A stretch of DNA of 24,141 nucleotides from Candidatus Culexmicrobium profundum (lineage in GTDB: Archaea > Thermoproteota > Methanomethylicia > Culexarchaeales > Culexmicrobiaceae): contig JANZKD010000007.1 in NCBI GenBank assembly GCA_025061245.1, forward strand, positions 1 to 24,141. The letters are read 5' to 3'. This document shows positions 1 through 8,539 of this stretch, piece by piece. The notes beneath the pieces are model-generated. The model saw nothing but the letters and a program-made list of their open reading frames with translations. It was not told the origin of the DNA and searched no databases. The translations under genes and the position numbers were made by a program. The first letter of the stretch is position 1. Each line of letters opens with the position of its first letter.

Positions 1-144
1 ATTCATCCTTCCTAAAACTTCAACAAGTTCATATCCTCATTAATTTTAAGACTAAATCAATAATATTAAGCAATCTAGACTATTAAAATTTCCTCTTAAA
101 ACTACTAAAATAATGAATAATATATTGTGATTCATTAATTTTCC

Positions 145-188
145 GCAAATTATTGGAAAATTTTATTGTGTATTTTTCCAATTTTTGC
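145..188. repeat. Imperfect inverted repeat (hairpin) in AT-rich leader
   Basis: The arms at 145-160 and 173-188 are nearly perfect reverse complements (GCAAATTATTGGAAAA against GCAAAAATTGGAAAAA read on the other strand), with a 12-base AT-rich loop. It lies upstream of the small ORF at 226. It could be an operator, a transcript-end hairpin or a chance product of AT-rich sequence. Nothing else is recognisable in bases 1-225. Confidence 0.4.
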
Positions 189-225
189 AAATCATTAACA
201 TATAGTTGAAATACTTATTTCCATA

Positions 226-408
226 GTGGTGAAAAGTGTAGTTCTAAAGAGTTATCCTTCTCCTGAACCTATACGATATTTTCCCTATCAACCTGACATC
301 GGCATATATTTAATTGGTCTATGTGGATTAATACAAATCATACTGACAAAATACAAAGTAACTGGAAACCTAAATGCAAAAGCACTGCGACTAAATCACA
401 ATCATTAA
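226..408 (+). CDS. Doubtful small ORF, unrecognised
   Basis: This is a 60-residue open frame with a GTG start. A possible TATA element (acatatag, about 198-205) sits 20-25 bases upstream, so a leaderless transcript is conceivable. I recognise no family. The N-terminus (MVKSVVLKSYPSPEP) looks protein-like, but the second half is low-information and ends in Asn/His. It may be a fragment of a decayed mobile-element gene or a chance ORF in the accessory region. Confidence 0.25.
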   Translation: MVKSVVLKSYPSPEPIRYFPYQPDIGIYLIGLCGLIQIILTKYKVTGNLNAKALRLNHNH

Positions 409-526
409 AAATGCTTCTACATGAAATCTTACACTGCAAATTTATATTATTTTATGGGTTGAAATGTATTTCAAGCAATTTTTAAATGCTTTTTCAATTA
501 TTTGGTATATTTAGAGGTGTGTGATA

Positions 527-1195
527 ATGTTAAGGTTGAGAATTTCTAAGAAACTCCTAATAATAGCGTTTTTAATTCTGTTTTTCTCTTGTATAAGTTT
601 TCAGTGGGTTTGTGCAAGTGAATATCCAAAGCCTTTTCCAGATGAAGAGATTAATAAGTATATAGGGAAAGTGGTGGATGCAAGTGTACTCAATGAAATT
701 GCAATGCTTATAGAAAAGAAATATCCAGATCACTTATTTGCAATCATATTCAAAATAATTGAGGCAGACACAAGATGGATAACAGACAGAGGAGGACAAC
801 CTACTTATGAAATCAAAGCTCATAAAATACTCATTGCATCAATAGTTGATTGGGGTCCAAAAAGTCCTAGTGATAATACAACACCACTTTGGCAATATCA
901 TTACGAGGTGACACTATCCGGTGGCTATGGAGCGGTACATGGAAATTACTATATTCAAGGTGTTTCTGTTTTCGAGAGTGCTACATATTGGAATGTTGTG
1001 AGTAGTTCAAGTGGGGGAACTTATATTGGTGTAGGACTGTGGAACTGGAATGAAAATCTAGGGCGATATCACCGTTATTATGATACGCCAGCTTGGGATA
1101 CTAGTTATACTTGGTTTTACCCAGCCTATTATGGGCACTCAGTACACAATCCTCAAGGAAATCCAACTGTATACTATGACTGGTACTACGAATAA
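527..1195 (+). CDS. Secreted aromatic-rich hypothetical protein
   Basis: The product is 222 residues from the ATG at 527. I prefer this start to the GTG at 521 because GAGGTG at 514-519 lies 7 bases from the ATG and only 1 from the GTG. The N-terminus is a clear signal peptide: basic residues (RLRISKK), a hydrophobic core of about 20 residues (LLIIAFLILFFS onward) and a likely cleavage after VCA, before SEYPKP. The mature part is soluble-looking, and its last 100 residues are very rich in Tyr, Trp, Gly and Ser, suggesting a beta-rich extracellular fold. No membrane anchor is seen after the signal. I recognise no family. It stands alone in a region that seems to belong to an integrated element, so it may be cargo of that element. 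Confidence 0.75.
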   Translation: MLRLRISKKLLIIAFLILFFSCISFQWVCASEYPKPFPDEEINKYIGKVVDASVLNEIAMLIEKKYPDHLFAIIFKIIEADTRWITDRGGQPTYEIKAHKILIASIVDWGPKSPSDNTTPLWQYHYEVTLSGGYGAVHGNYYIQGVSVFESATYWNVVSSSSGGTYIGVGLWNWNENLGRYHRYYDTPAWDTSYTWFYPAYYGHSVHNPQGNPTVYYDWYYE

Positions 1196-1267
1196 GACCT
1201 AGACTTATACTCAATTTTTAGAAAAATACATATATCTACCTCAAAAATTTTGAAAGATAAGCTCTAG

Positions 1268-1477
1268 TTAATACTTCAATTGGCTGGATAAGTTATAATT
1301 TTCTCTACCAATTACTAAGTTTCTCTGTTTATTGAGTAGTTGATCATAATTTATTCTTCTCTTAAATTCAAGGCCGAAAAGATCACCATAAGATGGTGCG
1401 CTTGCTGGCATTGAGGCAAGACCCAGCAACTTCATGAAATTAAAACAATCGTTGTCGCCATAACATAATGGGTCGTT
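1268..1477 (-). pseudogene. C-terminal coding remnant of the 1517-1912 gene (out of frame)
   Basis: On the minus strand an open frame without a proper start runs from 1477 to a TAA at 1268-1270. Its translation looks like protein, for example YGDLFGLEFKRRINYDQ and LLNKQRNLVIGRENY. It begins about 40 bases after the stop of the minus-strand ORF 1517-1912, in another frame and just after a stop at 1478-1480. The simplest reading is that both were one gene of roughly 200 codons broken by a frameshift or small deletion near 1475-1520. I do not recognise the family. Independent coding, or chance, remains possible. Confidence 0.4.
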
Positions 1478-1516
1478 TTAGTCATCACTAAGAGGATTCT
1501 ATAGAGATCCAGTTGA

Positions 1517-1912
1517 TTATACCGAGGCGAAAGGCATTTTCAAAAAATAAATGTGTGTCAAGAAAGTCGCTGGATAATAGCCGGATATCATCATGGCCCT
1601 ACCATAAAGCCAATCACCGACCTCAATGAAGCCATCATAATTTTTCATGTAGTTTACTGCAAATTTAATGATGTCTCTAAAGGAGATTTTAGGCTCTTTC
1701 ATTATGGAGAATGCCTTGTCAATTCTCTCTTTAACTTCACTTAAACTTTCACCTTCAACCGAGAAATACGACATATAGTATTTATGGTCCAGTATTGATG
1801 ATCCAAGCTTATCTCCCTCTTCAAACTCTTCAACTATTTCTCCATTCTTGTTTATCGGAATATTTTGTATCAACGATAAAATCTTCTCAAACTCGCATGA
1901 AAATTTACTCAT
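1517..1912 (-). CDS. Hypothetical protein, probably truncated
   Basis: The product is 131 residues from the ATG at 1910-1912, preceded by a good ribosome binding site (GAGGTG, five bases from the ATG) and a TATA-like element at 1951-1962. The product is acidic in its first half, has no signal peptide or membrane segment, and contains no motif I recognise. The reading frame stops after PFASV, while protein-like coding resumes in another frame downstream (1268-1477), so the C-terminus is probably lost by frameshift. An operator-like palindrome lies between its TATA box and start codon. Confidence 0.6.
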   Translation of the reverse strand: MSKFSCEFEKILSLIQNIPINKNGEIVEEFEEGDKLGSSILDHKYYMSYFSVEGESLSEVKERIDKAFSIMKEPKISFRDIIKFAVNYMKNYDGFIEVGDWLYGRAMMISGYYPATFLTHIYFLKMPFASV

Positions 1913-1926
1913 AAAAACACCTCACA

Positions 1927-1947
1927 GGGAAGAGAACGCCTCTTCCC
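1927..1947. promoter_or_regulatory. Perfect 8-bp palindrome, operator-like
   Basis: GGGAAGAG and CTCTTCCC are separated by five bases (AACGC). The element sits between the TATA-like sequence at 1951-1962 and the ribosome binding site of the minus-strand gene starting at 1912, about where transcription should begin. That placement suits a repressor operator or a 5'-leader hairpin. Confidence 0.5.
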
Positions 1948-1950
1948 CAA

Positions 1951-1962
1951 TAATTTATATAC
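1951..1962 (-). promoter_or_regulatory. TATA-box promoter of the 1912 gene
   Basis: Read on the minus strand this is GGTATATAAATT, a good archaeal TATA element. It predicts a start site near 1930, inside the palindrome at 1927-1947, leaving a leader with GAGGTG before the ATG at 1912. Confidence 0.5.
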
Positions 1963-2111
1963 CCATTTTTTATCATCAAATTTTCAATTTTATAGCATCC
2001 CTATGGAAGCAGAAGATCATCATTTCATTGATCAGAACTGTTATTAGAAATTAAAGCCATATGTTAGGTTGATTTGTAAAAAGAGTTGATGTAAATGATT
2101 TCACAAAAAAC

Positions 2112-2319
2112 TTGTTTGAATTTTTCGATCAAGATCTGCGGCGTAGACTTCTCAGATATCTTGAGGGTAGAATAAGCTATAGGAAGCTTGAAATCAGCCC
2201 AAGCTACCTCTACATGCTTAGAAAAGGAGAAAGAAACATTTCAGACAATGTTTTAGCAAAATTATTGCAGGAAATCAGTGTTTATGAGTTTGTCTTCAAG
2301 TTTCTAGAGGAAGTTGAAG
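2112..2319 (+). pseudogene. N-terminal fragment of an SSV-type tyrosine integrase (intN)
   Basis: About 69 codons from a TTG start read toward the 3' end of the tRNA-Pro(CGG) gene and, with no stop, run on in frame through the tRNA antisense to 2384. The protein has a short helix-turn-helix-like segment (ISPSYLYMLRKGERNISD, about residues 27-44), of the type I associate with the N-terminus of archaeal integrases. In SSV-type elements the attachment site lies inside int, so integration into a tRNA splits int into a short intN and a long intC. Position, length and orientation fit intN. The catalytic part is absent here and would lie at the other end of the element, left of the window. The family call rests on context and recall, not on a search. 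Confidence 0.55.
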
Positions 2320-2361
2320 TGGGGCCGGTGGGATTTGAACCCACGATCTTCGCCGCCCGAG
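2320..2361. other. Probable attachment site in the 3' half of tRNA-Pro
   Basis: This is the stretch from the discriminator base to the anticodon region of tRNA-Pro(CGG), where the intN-like frame enters the tRNA. In SSV-type integration the att core equals the 3' half of the tRNA. No second copy linked to the element is visible in 1-2319, so the partner site should lie further left. The right-hand limit is an estimate. Confidence 0.4.
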
Positions 2362-2395
2362 GGCGACGTCCTAGACCAAGCTAGACTACGGCCCC
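2320..2395 (-). tRNA. tRNA-Pro(CGG), no intron
   Basis: A full cloverleaf is visible: acceptor GGGGCCG/CGGCCCC, D stem GUCU/GGAC, anticodon stem UCGCC/GGCGA enclosing loop CUCGGGC (anticodon CGG), five-base variable loop, T stem GUGGG/CCCAC with loop UUCAAAU, discriminator A. CCA is not encoded. The G1-C72 acceptor and A73 match archaeal tRNA-Pro. The 27 bases 2320-2346 are identical to the end of tRNA-Trp at 20759-20785. Confidence 0.93.
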
Positions 2396-2497
2396 TGAAT
2401 AACTTATATTATCCTTGTTTTTAATACTCAAAAACATATCTCTCTAAATAACTAATGTACGTATATCTAGAGAAAATATATGTGAAATTAAAGAAAC

Positions 2498-3898
2498 CTA
2501 AGAAGTTTTAGAATACACAGGGCAATATTGCTTTATAATGTCTGGATCTAATCGTTTCCATTCTGATTCAGGTATGTATTCACATAGAAGGTCCCATCCG
2601 ATTCGCAGGGTGGTTTCTAGGTCTCTGTTTTCGTAAACTCCTTGTGCAATAAATCTTCTTTCAAAGGCATCTGCAAATTCTAGATATTTTCTATCTCTTT
2701 CTGTTAATGCTTCTTCACCTACGACTGCTACTAGTCCTCTTAATTCTACTCCTTCTGCATAGCAATAGTATAATTGATCACTTAGAGGATGGTGGTCCTT
2801 TCGTGTGTATCTTGTAGCTTCCTTCATTAAACGGGACAGTGATGGCAATACATTTATGGGCGGGTAGATGCCTTTCCTGTAAAGTGCACGATCAAGATAG
2901 ATTTGTCCTTCTGTAATGTATCCTGTAAGGTCTACAACTGGGTGGGTTACATCTCCTCCTGGCATTGTAACTATAGGTATTAGTGTTATACTTCCTTTCT
3001 TACCGATTATTCTTCCACATCTTTCATAATTTGTTGCTAGATCCGTGTACAAATATCCCGGGAATCCTCTACGTCCTGGCACTTCTTCGCGTGCTGCACT
3101 TATTTCTCTTAATGCTTCACCATAGTTCAGCATGTCAGTTAATATTACAAGTATGTGTATATCTTTCTTAAATGCCAAGTATTCTGCTGTGGTTAATGCT
3201 AGTCGTGGGGTTATGATTCTTTCTATTGCTGGATCTTCTGCTAGATTAATGAACATAACTACTCTTTCAAGTGCACCAGTCCGTTCGAATTCTTGTCTAA
3301 AGTATATTGCTTCTTCAGTGGTTATCCCCATCGCGGCAAATACAATTGCGAATTCTTCTTCTTTTCCAGGAATGGTTGCTTGTCTGACTATTTGAGCAGT
3401 TAAAATATTATGTGGTAGACCTGACTCTGTGAATAATGGTAATTTTTGCCCTCGGCTTAAAGTGTTCATTCCGTCTATTGCTGAAATTCCTGTCTGAATG
3501 AATTCCTTAGGATATTCTCGAGCTGCTGGATTTATTGGAGCACCATGTATGTCCAATTCGTCCTCAGGTATTATTGGTGGTCCACCGTCTATTGGTTCTC
3601 CTCTTCCATTAAATATTCTTCCAAGCATATCTTCTGAAACTGGTAATTTCATTGTTTCTCCAGTAAATCTGACTGTGGTTTTACTGGTGTCTAAATCTCT
3701 TGTACCTTCAAACACTTGAATTATGGCATATCCTAATCCTGTTTCTAGTACTGTTCCTGTTCTAATTTCACCACTTGGTGTTTCTATTTTTACGAGCTCT
3801 CCATAAGCAACCCCTTTTACATCTTGGATTATTAGTAATGGACCTGTAACTTCAGTCACTGTCCTATATTTTAGGGCTTTAAGTGATGAAGATGACAT
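2498..3898 (-). CDS. atpB: A-type ATP synthase subunit B
   Basis: This 466-residue protein is the non-catalytic B subunit of the A1 head (A3B3 hexamer) of the membrane ATP synthase. It shows the family features: N-terminal beta-barrel (TEVTGPLLIIQDVKGV), the GRGEPIDGGP segment, FIQTGISAIDGMNTLSRGQKLPLF, and a degenerate P-loop region (SGLPHNILTAQI) with no classical GKT, as expected of subunit B. Length is normal. It follows atpA with only five bases between. In many archaea atpD comes next, but here the next minus-strand gene is a tRNA 100 bases on, so the operon ends here. Confidence 0.96.
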   Translation of the reverse strand: MSSSSLKALKYRTVTEVTGPLLIIQDVKGVAYGELVKIETPSGEIRTGTVLETGLGYAIIQVFEGTRDLDTSKTTVRFTGETMKLPVSEDMLGRIFNGRGEPIDGGPPIIPEDELDIHGAPINPAAREYPKEFIQTGISAIDGMNTLSRGQKLPLFTESGLPHNILTAQIVRQATIPGKEEEFAIVFAAMGITTEEAIYFRQEFERTGALERVVMFINLAEDPAIERIITPRLALTTAEYLAFKKDIHILVILTDMLNYGEALREISAAREEVPGRRGFPGYLYTDLATNYERCGRIIGKKGSITLIPIVTMPGGDVTHPVVDLTGYITEGQIYLDRALYRKGIYPPINVLPSLSRLMKEATRYTRKDHHPLSDQLYYCYAEGVELRGLVAVVGEEALTERDRKYLEFADAFERRFIAQGVYENRDLETTLRIGWDLLCEYIPESEWKRLDPDIIKQYCPVYSKTS

Positions 3899-3903
3899 AC
3901 TAT

Positions 3904-5685
<1,782 letters not shown>

Positions 5686-5695
5686 ATCTCACACC

Positions 5696-6010
5696 TTAAC
5701 CTAAAATAATTTCAACTCCAACAGTTCTTCTAACTAAATCCTTAACAAATTCAAGTGTGGGTATAGGACCTCTTTTATCTGGAATTTCAACAATGACTGG
5801 TCTGGTTTTCTCATAAAATTCTCTCAAGACCCCTCTAATCTTACTTGCGATGGCTTCCGTCACAATTATGATAGCTATTTCTGGGTCTCTTGAAAGTTTA
5901 CGCATTAATTTTTCAGCTTCGGCTTCATTTTCTATAGCGTATGCTCTGCTTAATCCTGCAAGCTTAAATCCAATGACTGTTTCGTAATCTCCGATGAGTG
6001 CAACTTTCAT
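5696..6010 (-). CDS. atpF: A-type ATP synthase subunit F
   Basis: This 104-residue central-stalk subunit has the normal length. The N-terminus MKVALIGDYETVIGFKLAGL and the middle IAIIIVTEAIASKIR are characteristic of AtpF/NtpG. It lies two bases after atpE and 10 bases before atpA. Its role is in coupling rotation between head and rotor. Confidence 0.93.
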   Translation of the reverse strand: MKVALIGDYETVIGFKLAGLSRAYAIENEAEAEKLMRKLSRDPEIAIIIVTEAIASKIRGVLREFYEKTRPVIVEIPDKRGPIPTLEFVKDLVRRTVGVEIILG

Positions 6011-6012
6011 AA

Positions 6013-6642
6013 TTATCCCCCGAAAAGTTTTTGGGCTATTATTACTCTCAGTCTTCTTTCTAGACGATTTATTTTTTCCTCAAAAGTATTATCAAAAGTG
6101 ATTTTGCCATCAGCACTTTTTACAATAACTCCACCAATACAATCCAGATTGGTGTTAACCTTCTTTATTATGGTTTTTACTCCCGTATCTTCTTCAATTT
6201 TCTTCGCTATCTTCTTCCAATCTAACTTTAGTTTTTCATCTTTTTTGCTTAACTCGACTATTAATTCTCCACCGCCTAATGCTTCGCCAGCTTCATAAAT
6301 CAATTTTTCAAGAATTTTTGTATAACCCTCCGTTGTAGTAATTTTCTTTAACTGCTCTATTGTAGCATCAAGAACCTTTTTTATTGCCTCTTCTTTTGCA
6401 TTTAGAATCATCCTTTTAGCTTCAAGTTTTGCTTCTGCAACCTTTCTTCTAATTTCTTCTCCAGTGACAGTTACAAATGTTTTCTTCACTCGCTCCTCTA
6501 CGCTTCGTTTCAGTTTTTCCTCAGCATCTTTAACTATTCTTTCTGCCTTCTTCTTTGCTTCAGAAAGAATTTTCTTTGCTTCATTTTCTGCTTCTCTTAT
6601 AATCATTTCTATTATATACTCCGCTTTTTTATTGCTCAACAC
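6013..6642 (-). CDS. atpE: A-type ATP synthase subunit E (peripheral stalk)
   Basis: At 209 residues this has an N-terminal long alpha helix (about residues 10-100) rich in Glu, Lys and Ala with coiled-coil spacing, then a globular C-terminal half including EALGGGELIVELSKKD and CIGGVIVKSADGKI, which is typical of subunit E. It pairs with subunit H to form the peripheral stalk. Its start overlaps the end of atpH by 14 bases, suggesting translational coupling. Confidence 0.92.
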   Translation of the reverse strand: MLSNKKAEYIIEMIIREAENEAKKILSEAKKKAERIVKDAEEKLKRSVEERVKKTFVTVTGEEIRRKVAEAKLEAKRMILNAKEEAIKKVLDATIEQLKKITTTEGYTKILEKLIYEAGEALGGGELIVELSKKDEKLKLDWKKIAKKIEEDTGVKTIIKKVNTNLDCIGGVIVKSADGKITFDNTFEEKINRLERRLRVIIAQKLFGG

Positions 6643-6964
6643 CTTCTCCTCCTAAAATTTCCAATACAATTTCCTTAACGAGACCTTCCACTTTTTCTTC
6701 GGTTTTTCTCTTGATTTCATCAATTTCCCTCTTTGCACTATTAATTATTTGCTCTATTTGTTGTTGCGCTTCTTTAAGTTTTTGCCTCTTTAACTTTTCA
6801 ATTTCTTTTTCTACTAGTAAATCTAAGTTTTCAAGAATATTTTTCGCTTTTCTTTCCGCTTCCTGGACGATCTCTTCCGCTTTCTTCTTCGCAGATATAA
6901 TTATCTCCTCTGCTTTTCTCTCTGCCAATAATATATCCTTTAACTTCTCTGCTATTTCCCCCAT
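6629..6964 (-). CDS. atpH: A-type ATP synthase subunit H (coiled-coil stalk)
   Basis: The product is a nearly continuous coiled coil of about 111 residues, rich in Lys, Glu and Ala (KAEEIVQEAERKAKNIL), matching subunit H/G, the partner of subunit E. I chose the ATG at 6964 (MGEIAEKLKDIL) rather than the upstream GTG at 6973, because AAAGGAG lies eight bases before that ATG and overlaps the GTG. A TATA-like element (TATTTAAATTT on the minus strand, about 7005-7015) suggests the ATPase operon starts here, separately from pyrI. Subunits C, D, I and K are not in the window. Confidence 0.85.
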   Translation of the reverse strand: MGEIAEKLKDILLAERKAEEIIISAKKKAEEIVQEAERKAKNILENLDLLVEKEIEKLKRQKLKEAQQQIEQIINSAKREIDEIKRKTEEKVEGLVKEIVLEILGGEGVEQ

Positions 6965-7026
6965 TATTGCCACTCCTTTAATCTAACGAGATTTACACCT
7001 AGAAATTTAAATACTTTTCAATATAT

Positions 7027-7509
7027 TTAGAATTGACTTATTATGTCTTCAAGTTCAAGTATTGTACCACAATATTTGCATTTTAACTTTACTGGCTTAT
7101 TGTTTATAACTAGAAATTTCGTTGTTACCTTTTCTCTAGGACTATTTGTAATGCATCTTGGATTAATACATTTTAAAATGTTTTCAATGACACTTGGTAA
7201 TGTAATTCTTCTTTTTTTGATAACCTTATAATCTTTTATAATATTAATAGTCGCTGTTGGTGCTATAAGTGCTATTTTATTTACTTCTTCCTCTTTCAAC
7301 TCTCTTTTTTCAATTTTTACAATATCCTTTTTCTTTAACTTCCTGCTTGGGACGTTCATAGCAATACTAACGGTAAAACCTTCTTTTCCGCTTATATTTA
7401 AAATCTTTAAAACGCTAAGGGCATACCCTGCAGGAATATGGTCAATTACTGTGCCTTCCTCTATCTTTTTTATTCTTAGCTCCTCAATCCTAATAGTTTC
7501 GCCCACCAT
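7027..7509 (-). CDS. pyrI: Aspartate carbamoyltransferase regulatory chain
   Basis: This 160-residue regulatory subunit of aspartate transcarbamoylase binds nucleotide effectors and holds the catalytic trimers together through zinc. The N-terminal allosteric domain contains EGTVIDHIPAGYAL. The C-terminal zinc site has Cys114, Cys119, Cys144 and Cys147 (CINPRC and CKYC). Length is normal. The gene is divergent from pyrB, with about 100 bases between the two start codons, rather than following it as usual. A TATA-like TTAAAATATATT (about 7530-7541, minus) is placed for a leaderless transcript. Confidence 0.96.
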   Translation of the reverse strand: MVGETIRIEELRIKKIEEGTVIDHIPAGYALSVLKILNISGKEGFTVSIAMNVPSRKLKKKDIVKIEKRELKEEEVNKIALIAPTATINIIKDYKVIKKRRITLPSVIENILKCINPRCITNSPREKVTTKFLVINNKPVKLKCKYCGTILELEDIISQF

Positions 7510-7608
7510 CTATTTTCCACTACTAGTATAATATATTTTAAGTTACCTATCATTAGAGGCAAGGGAAAACGTTTAATTATTCAAGCATTAAACTCTTATA
7601 GGGCAGTA
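7510..7608. promoter_or_regulatory. Shared intergenic control region of divergent pyrI and pyrB
   Basis: The region holds a minus-strand TATA-like element near 7530-7541 for pyrI and a plus-strand element (TTTAATTATT, 7571-7580) for pyrB. Both are spaced about 26 bases from start codons, implying leaderless mRNAs. Joint regulation of the two subunits from this region is an inference. Confidence 0.5.
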
Positions 7609-8532
7609 TTGAACTTTAAGGGTCGGGACTTTATTAGCATAAGAGATTACACTCGTGAAGAAATAGAGTATATTTTTAAAATAGCTATGAAATTAGAAGC
7701 TATGTCAAAAAATAACCTAAATCTGTTGAGAGGAAAAATTTTGGCATCATTATTTTTTGAGCCAAGCACTAGAACCAGGTTAAGCTTTGAAGCAGCAATG
7801 TTGAGATTGGGGGGAAGTGTCATTGGTTTTTCAGAACCAAAAGTTGCTTCAATAGCTAAGGGTGAAACATTATCTGACACCATAAAAGTTGTGGAAAACT
7901 ATGCTGACATTATAGTTTTGCGTCACCCTCTGGAGGGTGCTGCCAGATTAGCAGCTGAAATTGCAAAAATACCCATTATAAATGCAGGCTCAGGTGCACT
8001 GTTTCATCCAACTCAAGCTCTCTTGGACCTTTATACAATTAAGCGTGAAAAAGGAAGAATTGACGGTTTAACAATAGCTCTAGTAGGTGATTTGAAATAT
8101 GGGAGAACAGTTCATTCACTAGCATATGCCCTTTCCTATTATGATGTAAACTTATTGCTAGTAGCTCCACCAATTTTGAGGATGAGAAAGGAAATAATAA
8201 ATGACTTAGTAGAATTGGGCGTAAAAGTCAAGGAGTGTAGTAGTCTTGACGAAGTTATAAAAGTAGCAGATGTGATCTATATAACTAGAATACAAAAAGA
8301 ACGTTTCCCTGATATTTCAGAGTATGAACGAGTTAAAGGTTCTTATAAGCTTACGCTTGAATTACTTAACGAATGTAAGCCGGATTTAATAATTCTCCAT
8401 CCCTTACCTAGGGTAAATGAGCTTGACACCCGTATAGATGATACTCCTTTCGCAAAATACTTTAAACAAACATGGTATGGACTGATAATTAGAATGGCGC
8501 TTTTAGCATTGATCTTAGGCGCAATCGCTTAA
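7609..8532 (+). CDS. pyrB: Aspartate carbamoyltransferase catalytic chain
   Basis: This 307-residue enzyme condenses carbamoyl phosphate and aspartate in pyrimidine synthesis. The carbamoyl-phosphate site FFEPSTRTRLSF is at residues 49-60, the 80s loop is KGETLSDT, and RHP, HPTQALLD and HPLPR follow in the usual order. The C-terminus IIRMALLALILG is standard. The start is TTG at 7609, the only sensible start giving the family N-terminus (FKGRDFISIRDYTREE). The stop lies 8 bases from the end of the convergent NrdD-like gene. Confidence 0.96.
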   Translation: MNFKGRDFISIRDYTREEIEYIFKIAMKLEAMSKNNLNLLRGKILASLFFEPSTRTRLSFEAAMLRLGGSVIGFSEPKVASIAKGETLSDTIKVVENYADIIVLRHPLEGAARLAAEIAKIPIINAGSGALFHPTQALLDLYTIKREKGRIDGLTIALVGDLKYGRTVHSLAYALSYYDVNLLLVAPPILRMRKEIINDLVELGVKVKECSSLDEVIKVADVIYITRIQKERFPDISEYERVKGSYKLTLELLNECKPDLIILHPLPRVNELDTRIDDTPFAKYFKQTWYGLIIRMALLALILGAIA

Positions 8533-8539
8533 TTTATAG

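Noticed and set aside
1553..2054. Two plus-strand ORFs of 63 and 68 residues
   Set aside because: They overlap the minus-strand gene 1517-1912, which has a proper promoter and ribosome binding site, and show no protein-like composition.
1..2320. Insertion sequence or CRISPR array in the accessory region
   Set aside because: No transposase, terminal inverted repeats with target duplications, or regularly spaced repeats were seen.
2320..2384. In-frame continuation of the integrase-like ORF through the tRNA
   Set aside because: The residues (GPVGFEPT and onward) are simply antisense of a tRNA T arm and acceptor, a common artefact; the coding part is taken to end at 2319.
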